Shown here: in pieces, positions 18,911-28,327 of the stretch
Numbering within the stretch: position 1 is the first letter of the stretch
Layout: each line of letters opens with the position of its first letter
NCBI GenBank assembly: GCA_014804485.1
Contig: JAAUZT010000006.1
Span: forward strand, 31,181-95,180
From: Lachnospiraceae bacterium
Lineage (GTDB): Bacteria > Bacillota > Clostridia > Lachnospirales > Lachnospiraceae
Direction of reading: 5' to 3'
DNA length: 64,000 nucleotides
The notes under the pieces: model-generated
Seen by the model: only the letters and a program-made list of their open reading frames with translations
Told to the model about the DNA's origin: nothing
Database searches by the model: none
Made by a program: the position numbers and the translations under genes

Positions 18911-19966
18911 ATGCCGACAATAGAAGAGATTATGAGAGTAGCCTGTGATGCGAAGGCATCCGATGTGCATGTTACGGTGGGTATACCGCCTAAGATGCGC
19001 GTAAACGGTAATCTGGTTACCATGAATTTTCCGAGGATGATGCCTGCGGATACGTTGACGCTTGCCTATTCCATGATGAACGATGTCCAGCGGGAGAAGT
19101 TTGATGAACGGGGCGAGTATGATATGTCTTTTTCCATACCGGAACTGGGCAGATATCGTGTTAATGTGTATAAGCAGAGAGGCTCGGCGGCTATGGCGCT
19201 TCGTTTGGTTGGTACGCAGGTGCCTTCGCCGGAAGTGTTGGGGGTGCCGGAGTCTGTTGTCAATCTGTATGAGCGTAAGAGAGGACTGATTCTGGTAACA
19301 GGTCCTACGGGAAGCGGTAAATCTACGACATTGGCGGCAATCATAGATAAGATCAACAATAAGAGAGATGCCCATGTAATCACACTGGAGGACCCGATCG
19401 AGTATCTGCATCAGCATAAGATGGCTATGGTCAACCAGAGAGAGATCGGACTGGATTCCCAGAGCTATGCCAATGCGCTCAGAGCGGCGCTGCGTGAGGA
19501 TCCCGATGTAATCCTCGTAGGAGAGATGCGTGACTTCGAGACCATCAGCGTAGCAATCACGGCAGCTGAGACAGGCCACCTTGTGCTGTCCACGTTGCAT
19601 ACCATCGGTGCGGCGAGTACAGTTGACCGTGTTATTGACGTATTCCCGCCCCATCAGCAGCAGCAGATCCGGGTACAGTTTGCCAACGTGCTGGAAGCAA
19701 TTATTTCCCAGCAGTTGATTCCTACGTTGGACGGGCATGGGCGTGTAGCGGCTTTTGAGGTACTTCACGCAAATCATGCGGTAAGGAATCTGATCCGTGA
19801 AGGCAAGTCCCATCAGCTTGTTTCTACTATGCAGACGAATCGTAAGATGGGTATGATGACGATGGATGAGGCGATCATGCAGCTTTATTATGAAGGAAGG
19901 ATCGATAGAGAGATGGCAATTCAGTTTGCGCAGGATCCTGACGGTATGCAGAATAAGCTTATGTAA
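18911..19966 (+). CDS. pilT: type IV pilus twitching motility ATPase PilT
   Basis: Walker A GPTGSGKSTTLAAIID, ASDVHVTVGIPPKMRVNG, REDPDVILVGEMRDFETI, AAETGHLVLSTLHT. Confidence 0.93.
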   Translation: MPTIEEIMRVACDAKASDVHVTVGIPPKMRVNGNLVTMNFPRMMPADTLTLAYSMMNDVQREKFDERGEYDMSFSIPELGRYRVNVYKQRGSAAMALRLVGTQVPSPEVLGVPESVVNLYERKRGLILVTGPTGSGKSTTLAAIIDKINNKRDAHVITLEDPIEYLHQHKMAMVNQREIGLDSQSYANALRAALREDPDVILVGEMRDFETISVAITAAETGHLVLSTLHTIGAASTVDRVIDVFPPHQQQQIRVQFANVLEAIISQQLIPTLDGHGRVAAFEVLHANHAVRNLIREGKSHQLVSTMQTNRKMGMMTMDEAIMQLYYEGRIDREMAIQFAQDPDGMQNKLM

Positions 19967-20014
19967 TTAAATAATTGGTGTTACATAATTAAAATATGCG
20001 GAATATCAGACAGA

Positions 20015-20044
20015 GGGCTTGACAAGTGGGTCAAGTCCTTTTAT
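20015..20044 (+). terminator. stem-loop terminator after pilT
   Basis: gggcttgac-aagtgg-gtcaagtcc followed by tttta. Confidence 0.7.
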
Positions 20045-20181
20045 GATGGAAAAAATATCTGTAATTCTGATCGTATCAGCAGTAGGCAGTTTTATGCCGG
20101 TCTGCGGATATTCTATTGATTCAGGCGTATCGCCGCATGATTTCAGAGACAGAGATTATGAATTGTGAAGGAGGTATTATT

Positions 20182-21774
20182 TTGTTCAGTACAATTACAT
20201 CAGGGACACTTTATGGCATTCGCAGCTGCCTGATTCAGGTGGAAGTGGATGTCTCGCAGGGACTTCCGTGTTTCCAGATCGTAGGTCTGCCGGGATCGGA
20301 GGTGCGGGAAGCCAGAGAAAGAGTCAAGGTTGCGCTTAAGAATGTGGGAGTCGAGCTGCCACCTGTCAGTATTAATGTGAATCTTTCTCCGGCGGATATC
20401 CCTAAGAGCGGCACTATGTTTGATCTGCCGGTGGCGGTAGGCATCATGACGGCATTGTCCAAGATTCCGGCGAAAGCTGCTGCGGATACGCTTCTGATCG
20501 GGGAGCTGGGGCTTTCCGGAGAGGTTAAACCCGTGAAAGGTGTGCTCCCGATTGTGCGGGAGGCGGCGCGCAGGAGAATCAGGAGGTGTATCCTGCCGGA
20601 GGAAAATCTGTGGGAAGGCTCTCTCGTAGAGCAGGTGGAAAGCGTTGGGGTGTCGGATATGCGGCAGGCTATAGAGACACTGACCGGCGTAAGACAGACG
20701 GCAGCGTGTAGGAGGGCGGAAGGTAATGCGGAACAAGGGGAAAACGGCGTGCAGATACGTGGAGTCCATGACGATGTGTCACAACCGGGGCCAGCATACA
20801 GCGTATCAGAACATGACGGAAGAGAAGACTTCGCGGATATCAGCGGGCAGGAAAGCTTGAAAAGAGCGGCGGAAGTGGCGGCGGCTGGGTTTCACCATCT
20901 GCTGATCGTGGGACCGCCGGGAGCGGGTAAGACGATGCTGGCTTGTCGGATTCCCACGATCCTGCCGCCACTGTCAGCGGAAGAGAGTCTGGAGGTGTCC
21001 TCCATCTACAGTATTTCCGGCCTGCTGCGGTCTGAGGCGGGGCTTAAGAAAGAACGTCCGTTTCTGAATCCCCATCACACGATTACCGGGCAGGCACTTG
21101 TGGGCGGCGGACGGATCCCGACACCCGGAATTATCAGTCTTGCACATAGAGGTGTGCTTTTTCTGGATGAACTGCCGGAATTCAAGAGGGAGACACTGGA
21201 TATTCTCAGACAGCCCCTGGAGGATCGGAAAGTGCAGATCGCCAGAACCTGCGGGACTTATGTTTATCCTGCCGATTTTATGCTGGTGGGAGCCATGAAC
21301 CCCTGTCCTTGCGGATATTACCCTGATATGGGGCGATGTCGGTGCACACCTTCCGAGGTCAGACGCTATCTGCGGCGGGTGTCGGGACCTGTTTTAGACC
21401 GGATGGATATCTGCGTGCAGGCACAGCCGGTAGAATTTCATCATATCGCAGAGCCGGCGGCGGGAGAGAACAGCGACCGGATCAGAGCCCGCGTTATGCG
21501 TGCCAGGACAATACAGGCAGAGCGGTTTCAAGATACCGGTTTGCGCTTTAACTCGGACATGAAGGCAGGAGATGTGGAACGGTACTGCAAGCTGGGTGGA
21601 AAAGAGCAGAGATTTATGGAGCAGATGTTTGCAGCCATGCAGTTGTCTGCAAGAGGGTATCATAAGATTCTGAAAGTGGCGCGTACCATAGCGGATCTGG
21701 CAGGCTGTGAGCGGATCGGCGAGGAACATCTGGCGGAAGCGGTCTGCTACAGACAGACGGAGGTGCTGCAATGA
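20182..21774 (+). CDS. comM: YifB/ComM family Mg chelatase-like AAA ATPase (TTG start)
   Basis: GLPCFQIVGLPGSEVREARERVKVALKNVG, VGPPGAGKTMLA, LDELPEFKRETLDILRQPLEDRKVQIAR; GGAGG upstream of TTG 20182. Confidence 0.92.
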   Translation: MFSTITSGTLYGIRSCLIQVEVDVSQGLPCFQIVGLPGSEVREARERVKVALKNVGVELPPVSINVNLSPADIPKSGTMFDLPVAVGIMTALSKIPAKAAADTLLIGELGLSGEVKPVKGVLPIVREAARRRIRRCILPEENLWEGSLVEQVESVGVSDMRQAIETLTGVRQTAACRRAEGNAEQGENGVQIRGVHDDVSQPGPAYSVSEHDGREDFADISGQESLKRAAEVAAAGFHHLLIVGPPGAGKTMLACRIPTILPPLSAEESLEVSSIYSISGLLRSEAGLKKERPFLNPHHTITGQALVGGGRIPTPGIISLAHRGVLFLDELPEFKRETLDILRQPLEDRKVQIARTCGTYVYPADFMLVGAMNPCPCGYYPDMGRCRCTPSEVRRYLRRVSGPVLDRMDICVQAQPVEFHHIAEPAAGENSDRIRARVMRARTIQAERFQDTGLRFNSDMKAGDVERYCKLGGKEQRFMEQMFAAMQLSARGYHKILKVARTIADLAGCERIGEEHLAEAVCYRQTEVLQ

Positions 21775-22889
21775 CAGAGCGGGAGAAAGCGTATATGCAC
21801 TGGCTGTATCAGGCAGTGGGCATGGGAAACAGAGGGACACTTAAACGGCTTAAGCAGATCGGCACGCCGGAGGAGATCTACGGGCTTGCGAAACAGGGTC
21901 GGCTGGCGGAGAAGCTGAGCGAAAGATACCGGAATAAGGCGGAACAGATCACCGCCTGTGCGGCAGCGTATGACGTGATGGCGGAGTATGAGAAGTTGGT
22001 TGGGGCAGGAATCTCTTTTGTTACCGGAGAAGAGCCGTCCTATCCGAAACGGCTTGCAATGATCACCGATGCGCCTTGGGCTCTGTATTATGTGGGGAAA
22101 CTTCCGGACAATGAGAAACCGGCGATCGCCATTATAGGAGCTAGAAACTGTTCGGAATACGGGCGGGGTATGGCAAGGCAGTTCGGTGAGGCGCTGGCTG
22201 CGGCGGGCGTGCAAATCGTAAGCGGTATGGCGAGGGGGATCGATGGAATCGGTCAGCAGGCAGCACTGCGGACAGGCGGTTACTCGCTGGGCGTGCTGGG
22301 GTGCGGTGTGGATATCTGTTACCCACCGGATAACAGAGCGTTATATGAGGCACTGATCGCTTCGGGTGGTATCTGCTCCGAATATCCGCCGGGGACGACG
22401 CCGAGGGCGGTGCTTTTCCCGCCCAGAAACCGCATTATCAGCGGCTTGTGTGATGCTGTGCTGGTAATTGAGGCGAAGGAGCGCAGTGGGACGCTGATCA
22501 CGGTGGATATGGCATTGGAGCAGGGGCGCGAAGTGTATGCCCTGCCGGGCAGGGCAACGGATCTTCTGAGTCTGGGCTGCAACAGACTGATCAGACAGGG
22601 CGCGGCGCTGGTGATGTCTCCACAGGAGATGCTGCAGGAGCTGGGAGTATCGTGCGGAGACACGGAAGTATACAGACAACAGGTGTTATTTAAACCAGAG
22701 GGCATATCGGGGCGGCTGCTTGAGCTGCTGGATTATCAGCCGAAGTCCATGGAGCAGATACGGCAGGAGTACGCGGCGCTGTACGGCGCAGGGATGTCCG
22801 TTCCGGAATTGTGCAGGGAGCTGCTGGGGCTGTGTACCGGCGGATATGCCGGCAGGGTCGGCGGGAATTATTATGTGAAAAAGATGTAA
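21771..22889 (+). CDS. dprA: DNA-processing protein DprA
   Basis: AIIGARNCSEYGRGMARQFGEALAAAGVQIVSGMARGIDGIGQQAAL, VLFPPRNRIISGLCDAVLVIEAKERSGTLITVDMALEQGREVYALPG. Confidence 0.95.
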   Translation: MTEREKAYMHWLYQAVGMGNRGTLKRLKQIGTPEEIYGLAKQGRLAEKLSERYRNKAEQITACAAAYDVMAEYEKLVGAGISFVTGEEPSYPKRLAMITDAPWALYYVGKLPDNEKPAIAIIGARNCSEYGRGMARQFGEALAAAGVQIVSGMARGIDGIGQQAALRTGGYSLGVLGCGVDICYPPDNRALYEALIASGGICSEYPPGTTPRAVLFPPRNRIISGLCDAVLVIEAKERSGTLITVDMALEQGREVYALPGRATDLLSLGCNRLIRQGAALVMSPQEMLQELGVSCGDTEVYRQQVLFKPEGISGRLLELLDYQPKSMEQIRQEYAALYGAGMSVPELCRELLGLCTGGYAGRVGGNYYVKKM

Positions 22890-23067
22890 CGCAGACATCA
22901 TGAAATCGAAATGCGCAAAACGAAAGAGTGTCTGGGGATTATTGCATGCTCACAGCCTTAGAAGCAAAATAATGCAGAATACAAGGACAGAAAAAGGCAG
23001 CCGATTGTGGACGGGCCGTGAACCGATTCGGATTTGCAGGCACAGATACAGAGAGAAAATAAAGCAG

Positions 23068-23105
23068 ACAGGGAACCCATTATAGGCTCCCTGTCGATGG
23101 TTTTT
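23068..23105 (+). terminator. stem-loop terminator-like
   Basis: acagggaacc-cattata-ggctccctgt, T-run after 6 nt. Confidence 0.5.
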
Positions 23106-23123
23106 ATATCGTTTGATCGGCTT

Positions 23124-23410
23124 TTAGTTTTTCACTTCATCAAGAGATAATCCCGATATGTTTGCAATTTTGTCCAAGGCATATTTCCCCGCTGCCAACA
23201 TACGAAGCGCAGCTTCTTTCATCCCTTCTTTTATCCCCTGCTTTAAGGATTCGTTTCTCATATCTTCCATCACTTTACACATTTCTTGCACTTCCTTCGG
23301 ATTTTCTTTTAGATATCTTGTCGCATAAAATCATCATCTATTGGGCGCAAACCTCTCAAACGTTGTAAATCTTCCTGATGTTGCTGCTCTGACGCTGTCA
23401 ATTTTTCCAT
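23124..23410 (-). pseudogene. internally deleted, frameshifted Rpn/PD-(D/E)XK-type nuclease ('putative transposase') remnant
   Basis: - strand: MEKLTASEQQHQEDLQRLRGLRPIDDDFMRQDI* then, in another frame, ATRYLKENPKEVQEMCKVMEDMRNESLKQGIKEGMKEAALRMLAAGKYALDKIANISGLSLDEVKN*; head and tail of the family with the nuclease core missing. Confidence 0.7.
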
Positions 23411-23603
23411 CTTCTGGATAAAAGTAACTATAACGGTTAAAATCCGATGGGACGGACAAGACCGTGGAAAGACTGATTTTAGATTAAAAAATATTAAAAT
23501 CTCATTTTAATGAAGATTCAACTACGAATGTATGTTCTGATAGTATTATGTTGATTGTTGGTATATAATAAAACATTATAATACTAATAGGTGGAACGCA
23601 AAA

Positions 23604-24335
23604 ATGACGAAAGAATACTATTTGTTTTTAGATGAAACCAAACCTAATGCGCATGGTAGTTACTTTGCGTTGGGTGGCTATGCGATACAAAAGGAAGATT
23701 ATGAGAATATCTTAAAACCAAATTTAGAAAAGATTAAAACAGATTTAATGCCAGTTCCAGAATTACCACTGCATTTATATGATATGCGGAAAAATATAAA
23801 TGGTTTTGAATTCTTGTCTGATGTACAAATAAGGAACAGTTTGTTTGACAGGATCAAAAATTTAATCCAAAATTTAAATTTAAATGTTTTTGTTGCATCA
23901 ATAGACACAGATAAATATAAAAACATGTATTATAATAAAACAAATGACATTTATGACATAGCTTTACAGACAATCTTAGAAAATTTTGTACATTTTTTGA
24001 TTGAGAATAATGCAATTGGTTCATTTTTTATTGAATCAAGAAATCAATCAGAAAACAAATATCTACAAATATGTTATTATAGGTTATTAACAGGTGGTAC
24101 GTTGTATATTGATTCACAAACCATAATGGATAAACTTTCAATATTAAGTTTCCCCTTAAAATCAGATAATAATTTGGGGGTTCAACTTGCAGATTTTATT
24201 CCAGTGTCATTTGTAAGGCATTTGATTGGTTCTAAGGATTACTGTGGATTGTATAGGCTATTTGAATCAAAATTATATAAAGGATTTGGTGGAAATATGG
24301 AAGATAGATTTGGATTCAAAAGATTACTAGAGTGA
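23604..24335 (+). CDS. DUF3800 domain-containing protein
   Basis: YYLFLDETKPNAHGSYFALGGYAI at N-terminus and LGVQLADFIPVSFVRH near C-terminus; markedly AT-rich compared with neighbours. Confidence 0.75.
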   Translation: MTKEYYLFLDETKPNAHGSYFALGGYAIQKEDYENILKPNLEKIKTDLMPVPELPLHLYDMRKNINGFEFLSDVQIRNSLFDRIKNLIQNLNLNVFVASIDTDKYKNMYYNKTNDIYDIALQTILENFVHFLIENNAIGSFFIESRNQSENKYLQICYYRLLTGGTLYIDSQTIMDKLSILSFPLKSDNNLGVQLADFIPVSFVRHLIGSKDYCGLYRLFESKLYKGFGGNMEDRFGFKRLLE

Positions 24336-24398
24336 ACATACGTTCTGTATTGACATACTTTTGTTGTGTGTTAAACTTTAAACAATGATACATATTAA

Positions 24399-24562
24399 GG
24401 TGTAACCATTTTTATGTAGCATTTGCGGAAGGGTAAAGGGTGTAACCGTGACTTCTGCATATTTTAAGTTTGTATTACATATAATGATTATGGTTGAAGG
24501 GTGTAACCGTGAGACCTAGCTATTCAGCGGCAAAAAGGACTTATCAGTATTATGGTGTAACC
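24399..24562. repeat. four direct copies of GGTGTAACC in an A-B-B-A arrangement
   Basis: ggtgtaacc at 24399-24407, 24439-24447, 24500-24508, 24554-24562; outer copies continue ATTTT, inner copies are AAGGGTGTAACCGTGA. Confidence 0.85.
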
Positions 24563-24895
24563 ATTTTCTGATTTAGTCTTTTTTGTTATTTATCTCCGTA
24601 AACTCTATCACAAATTCCTTATTGTCACTGTCAATTTTTCCACCTGTGTTCCTTTCTGTTTTCGTATCTCCATACTACCATAAGCCCCTGGTTTTACAAG
24701 CATGGAGACAGCGGAATGCCTGCCTTTTGGGTGCTTTTCCTATATCTTTGCTTACCGTGTTATCCGAATATGTCAAATTATATTGAAATACAGCGAAATA
24801 TATGTGTATAATCAATATTGGCTGCCGAGAGTGGTACAGTCAGGTCGATTTCGATACGGCATAATGCAGATAAAAACACAGAGGAACAGAATGAT

Positions 24896-26827
24896 ATGGA
24901 CAGAATGAATATGGACACAATTACTACCAATATTAGGAAAGAAAAAGTACTATACTTTTTCCTTCTGATCGGGCTGGTCGTCATATATGCTACGTATATC
25001 CCGTGTCTGATGGACTATTATATTGTTCGTCCGGAACAATCCTATTTTTCTTTTTTTTACGATAACTATTTAAAAGCTCCTTTAGTATTTGAGGGCATTG
25101 TCATAGGCATGGCGGTTGCCGCGTTTTACTGTCTTACTCTGCAAGCCGGGGTGAGTACGCTGATCGTGTCTGCACTCTTGTTTATCCTGACACATGCCAG
25201 TTATATCAAATACATAAACCGAAAAGAACTACTCAGGCTGGATGACCTGAGGCTGACGGAGGCGGCCGGCATGGCGCTCGACTACTTTCGCTTTGCGTTA
25301 AACCGCTGGCTCGTGCTGCTGGTGGGTATGCTCGTTCTTTTTGCCGGGGCAGGGTTTGCGCTGGATTGGTTTAGGAGGAAAGTGCGGAAGAAGAGCGAGG
25401 CTGGCAGGGAGGCGGCGGGGGAGAATCGCCCACGTCAGCGTCACTGGATCATGGTATGCGCGAGGCTGATAGGTTGTGTCTGTCTGTGTGCCGCTATCTT
25501 TCTTTATACGGATCATTTTCTGGGGGAGAGATATGTGATCGATGTGATCGAGCCACTTGTCCCTGAGAATGACCGGTATGTGCTGTACCGCTTTCTGCAA
25601 AATGACAGTCTATCCACGATCAACGTGGAGCGGGTAGAAGAAAGCTATGATTTCCTGCTCTCTAAGGAGCCGCCGAAAGAGGCAGCGAGCGGGGAGAATT
25701 ATCCGAATGTGATCGTGATTATGAATGAATCATGGTGGAATACGGATAATATACAGACGGATCAGATCGCCTTCTCACAAGATCCGATGGGGCCCTATAA
25801 AGAACTTGCGGACAGATGTGTTACCGGTTACCAGACATCCACTGTTTTCGGGGGAGGCACGGTGAGATCGGAAATTGAGTTCTTGACCGGACTGAATGCG
25901 AAATACTATGGTGCTGATTCCGCGTATGCACAGATGCAGGGGCGCAAGGTTCCTTCTCTTGTAGATTATTTTAACGGGCTGGATTATGAGACCGTGGCGA
26001 TACATCCTTATTACGGCTGGTATTACGGTCGCGATGCCGCGTATGCTTCCATGGGGTTTGATCAGGTGATCTTTGAGGAAGACATGCAGTATAGGGATAT
26101 CTATACGCGCTATATTTCGGACGAATCGCTGGCAAAGCAGATCATTGCAGAAGCAGAGGAGGAGAGCGACGGGGCTAAGTTCATATGGGCAGTGTCTATA
26201 GCGAATCATATAAGAGTAATGGATTATACAGCGGAGCCGGTGACGGATTTTGATTACCCAATTGATCTTGAACTGAGGGGAGTGGAACTTGATGCAGAGC
26301 ACTATGACACGCTGGTTAATTATGTCAATGGAATATATCTGGCGAATCAGGCGTTTTCACAGCTTGTAGACTATTTTTCGAAGACGGATCAGCCCACGGT
26401 TATACTAATGTTTGGAGATCATTGTCCCCTTTTTTATACAGATATGCTGGGGGTGTTGGGACTCGGTGACGGAGAAGCCAATAGGGAGACGGCGGAGCGC
26501 CTGTATTCGACGCCGGTCATTGTGTGGAGCAATTTTGCCCATGAGGAGCTAAGCTTTTCGGGAGAAAGCATATATTATCTGCCGCAAGCGCTGATTGATT
26601 ATGCTGGACTGCCTGATTCTGATATGACCCGGATCCTGCGTTATGAAAAAACTTATTTTAAAACAAATTCCCCGAAGTTCGTGCGGGATGCGTCGGGGGA
26701 GGAGCTGCATGAGTGTACCATGGAACAGCTTCAGACACTCAATCATTGCAAGGCTGTGCAGTATGATATCCTGCACGGAGAGGGGATCGGCAGGGACGTC
26801 TGGCAGCCGATTGTTGATGAGCCGTGA
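24896..26827 (+). CDS. LTA synthase family / sulfatase-like membrane protein
   Basis: Multiple N-terminal TM segments; NVIVIMNESWWNTD, VFGGGTVRSEIEFLTGLNAKYYG, VILMFGDHCPLFY. Confidence 0.85.
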   Translation: MDRMNMDTITTNIRKEKVLYFFLLIGLVVIYATYIPCLMDYYIVRPEQSYFSFFYDNYLKAPLVFEGIVIGMAVAAFYCLTLQAGVSTLIVSALLFILTHASYIKYINRKELLRLDDLRLTEAAGMALDYFRFALNRWLVLLVGMLVLFAGAGFALDWFRRKVRKKSEAGREAAGENRPRQRHWIMVCARLIGCVCLCAAIFLYTDHFLGERYVIDVIEPLVPENDRYVLYRFLQNDSLSTINVERVEESYDFLLSKEPPKEAASGENYPNVIVIMNESWWNTDNIQTDQIAFSQDPMGPYKELADRCVTGYQTSTVFGGGTVRSEIEFLTGLNAKYYGADSAYAQMQGRKVPSLVDYFNGLDYETVAIHPYYGWYYGRDAAYASMGFDQVIFEEDMQYRDIYTRYISDESLAKQIIAEAEEESDGAKFIWAVSIANHIRVMDYTAEPVTDFDYPIDLELRGVELDAEHYDTLVNYVNGIYLANQAFSQLVDYFSKTDQPTVILMFGDHCPLFYTDMLGVLGLGDGEANRETAERLYSTPVIVWSNFAHEELSFSGESIYYLPQALIDYAGLPDSDMTRILRYEKTYFKTNSPKFVRDASGEELHECTMEQLQTLNHCKAVQYDILHGEGIGRDVWQPIVDEP

Positions 26828-26889
26828 GCCCCAAAAAACTGAAATGAAAGAAAAAAGTACAAATATCAACAAAAGAATCCCAAAAAGAC

Positions 26890-26917
26890 TTGAAAAGCTA
26901 GACAAATGTGATAAAAT
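26890..26917 (+). promoter_or_regulatory. candidate sigma-A-type promoter for the pilus locus
   Basis: TTGAAA (26890-26895), 16-nt spacer, TAAAAT (26912-26917). Confidence 0.45.
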
Positions 26918-26928
26918 ACAAAGTGGAA

Positions 26929-26970
26929 ATAGTTTGTTGTAAGGTGCAGATGCTCCGGACAGCAGACTAT
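26929..26970 (+). promoter_or_regulatory. stem-loop in the pilC 5' leader
   Basis: atagtttgttgt (26929-26940) pairs over 12 nt with acagcagactat (26959-26970), with two G-U wobbles. Confidence 0.5.
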
Positions 26971-27006
26971 TAAGGTATTATACATAGGTCGAAAAGAGGT
27001 CATGAA

Positions 27007-28221
27007 ATGGCAGTTTATGGATATGAGGTGATTGATAAAGCCGGTAAAACTTCGAAGGGAAGTATCGATGCCGACTCTGTAGGTGCAGCGAGAGCGGAAC
27101 TGAAGAGACAGAATCTGACAGTTGTCAACATCTCAGAGCAGAATGCGTTGACGAAGGATATTAATATCGATATCGGCGGCAAGCCAACGGCGAGAGACCT
27201 GAGTGTGTTCTGCCGTCAGTTCGTGAGTATGACGAGAGCAGGCGTCAGCATTCTGGAAGCGATGAAGATGCTCTGTGAACAGACGGAGAATGCCAGATTG
27301 AGGAAGGCGTTGGAACAAGTCAGGGTCAGCATGGAGAAGGGTGAACCGCTGGCGGAGTCGCTTGCGAAGGAACCGAAGATCTTTCCGGGCATCATGGTGA
27401 ACATGGTGGCAGCAGGTGAGGCTTCCGGTAGTCTGGATACATCACTTGACCGTGTGGCGACACAGCTTGAGAGGAGCAGTAAGACGCAGGCACTTGTCAA
27501 GAAGGCGATGGTATACCCGATTGTGCTCATGGTTGTGGCAATCGTCGTAGTAATCGTTATGCTGGTGTTTGTTATTCCGCAGTATTCATCGATGTTTGAA
27601 CAGCTGGATACGGAACTGCCGGCCATTACTCAGGCTGTTCTTACAGCCAGTGACTTTATTAAGGCAAAGTGGTATATCCTCATAGCGGTCGTGTTGGCTG
27701 TTGTGTTTGGAATCAAGACATTCGCAGGTACCAATACCGGCAAGCATGTGTTCGGTAAACTTGCCCTTGTCCTGCCGGGAGTAAAAGATCTGACGACCAA
27801 GTCGGCGGCGTCTTCCATGGCGCGTACCATGAGTACCCTGATGGCAGCGGGTGTGCCGATGGTGGAGGCGGTAGAGATCGTGGCGAATACCATGACGAAC
27901 GTATGGTTTAAAGAGGCGCTTCTGGATGCGAAGGAGCAGATCGGGCTGGGCGTGCCTTTCTCCAAGCCGCTGGAGGACTGCGGACTGTATCCGCCCATGG
28001 TCTATCATATGGTCAGGATCGGTGAGGAGTCCGGCGCCATCGAAGACATGCTGGATAAGCTGGCGGATTATTATGAAGAAGAAGTGGAGATGGCAGTACA
28101 GTCCCTGATGGCGATGATGGAACCGATGATCATCATTGTACTGGCGGCAATCGTCAGCGTATTGATCGCCTCGGTGCTGGCGCCGATGATGAAGATGTAC
28201 GAGGCTCTGGATAACGTATAA
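27007..28221 (+). CDS. pilC: type II secretion/type IV pilus inner membrane protein PilC
   Basis: YEVIDKAGKTSKGSIDADS, FCRQFVSMTRAGVSILEA, VAAGEASGSLDTSLDRVA, MMEPMIIIVLAAIVSVLIASVLAPMMKMYE. Confidence 0.93.
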   Translation: MAVYGYEVIDKAGKTSKGSIDADSVGAARAELKRQNLTVVNISEQNALTKDINIDIGGKPTARDLSVFCRQFVSMTRAGVSILEAMKMLCEQTENARLRKALEQVRVSMEKGEPLAESLAKEPKIFPGIMVNMVAAGEASGSLDTSLDRVATQLERSSKTQALVKKAMVYPIVLMVVAIVVVIVMLVFVIPQYSSMFEQLDTELPAITQAVLTASDFIKAKWYILIAVVLAVVFGIKTFAGTNTGKHVFGKLALVLPGVKDLTTKSAASSMARTMSTLMAAGVPMVEAVEIVANTMTNVWFKEALLDAKEQIGLGVPFSKPLEDCGLYPPMVYHMVRIGEESGAIEDMLDKLADYYEEEVEMAVQSLMAMMEPMIIIVLAAIVSVLIASVLAPMMKMYEALDNV

Positions 28222-28327
28222 CGGGAATCAGTATTTCCGCCGATATTCTATATGAATTAAGCGCTTAAGTAGGGCGAAGCGTTTAAGATAAACTTAATAA
28301 ATTAAAAGAAAGAAGGAGAATGTAAAC

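Noticed and set aside
22900-23085. 61-aa ORF MKSKCAKRKSVWGLL... before a hairpin
   Set aside because: No recognisable family or ribosome-binding site; basic composition alone is not evidence of coding.
23530-24360. Similar ta[tc]gttctg segments on both sides of the DUF3800 gene, possibly flanking direct repeats
   Set aside because: Only an 8-9 nt match with a mismatch in AT-rich sequence; likely chance without comparison to an empty site.
24399-24562. GGTGTAACC array as a CRISPR
   Set aside because: Repeat unit too short, spacing irregular (40/61/54), no cas genes.
24583-24908. Short overlapping ORFs upstream of the LTA-synthase-like gene
   Set aside because: Low-complexity hydrophobic or out-of-frame translations without support; region looks non-coding or decayed.
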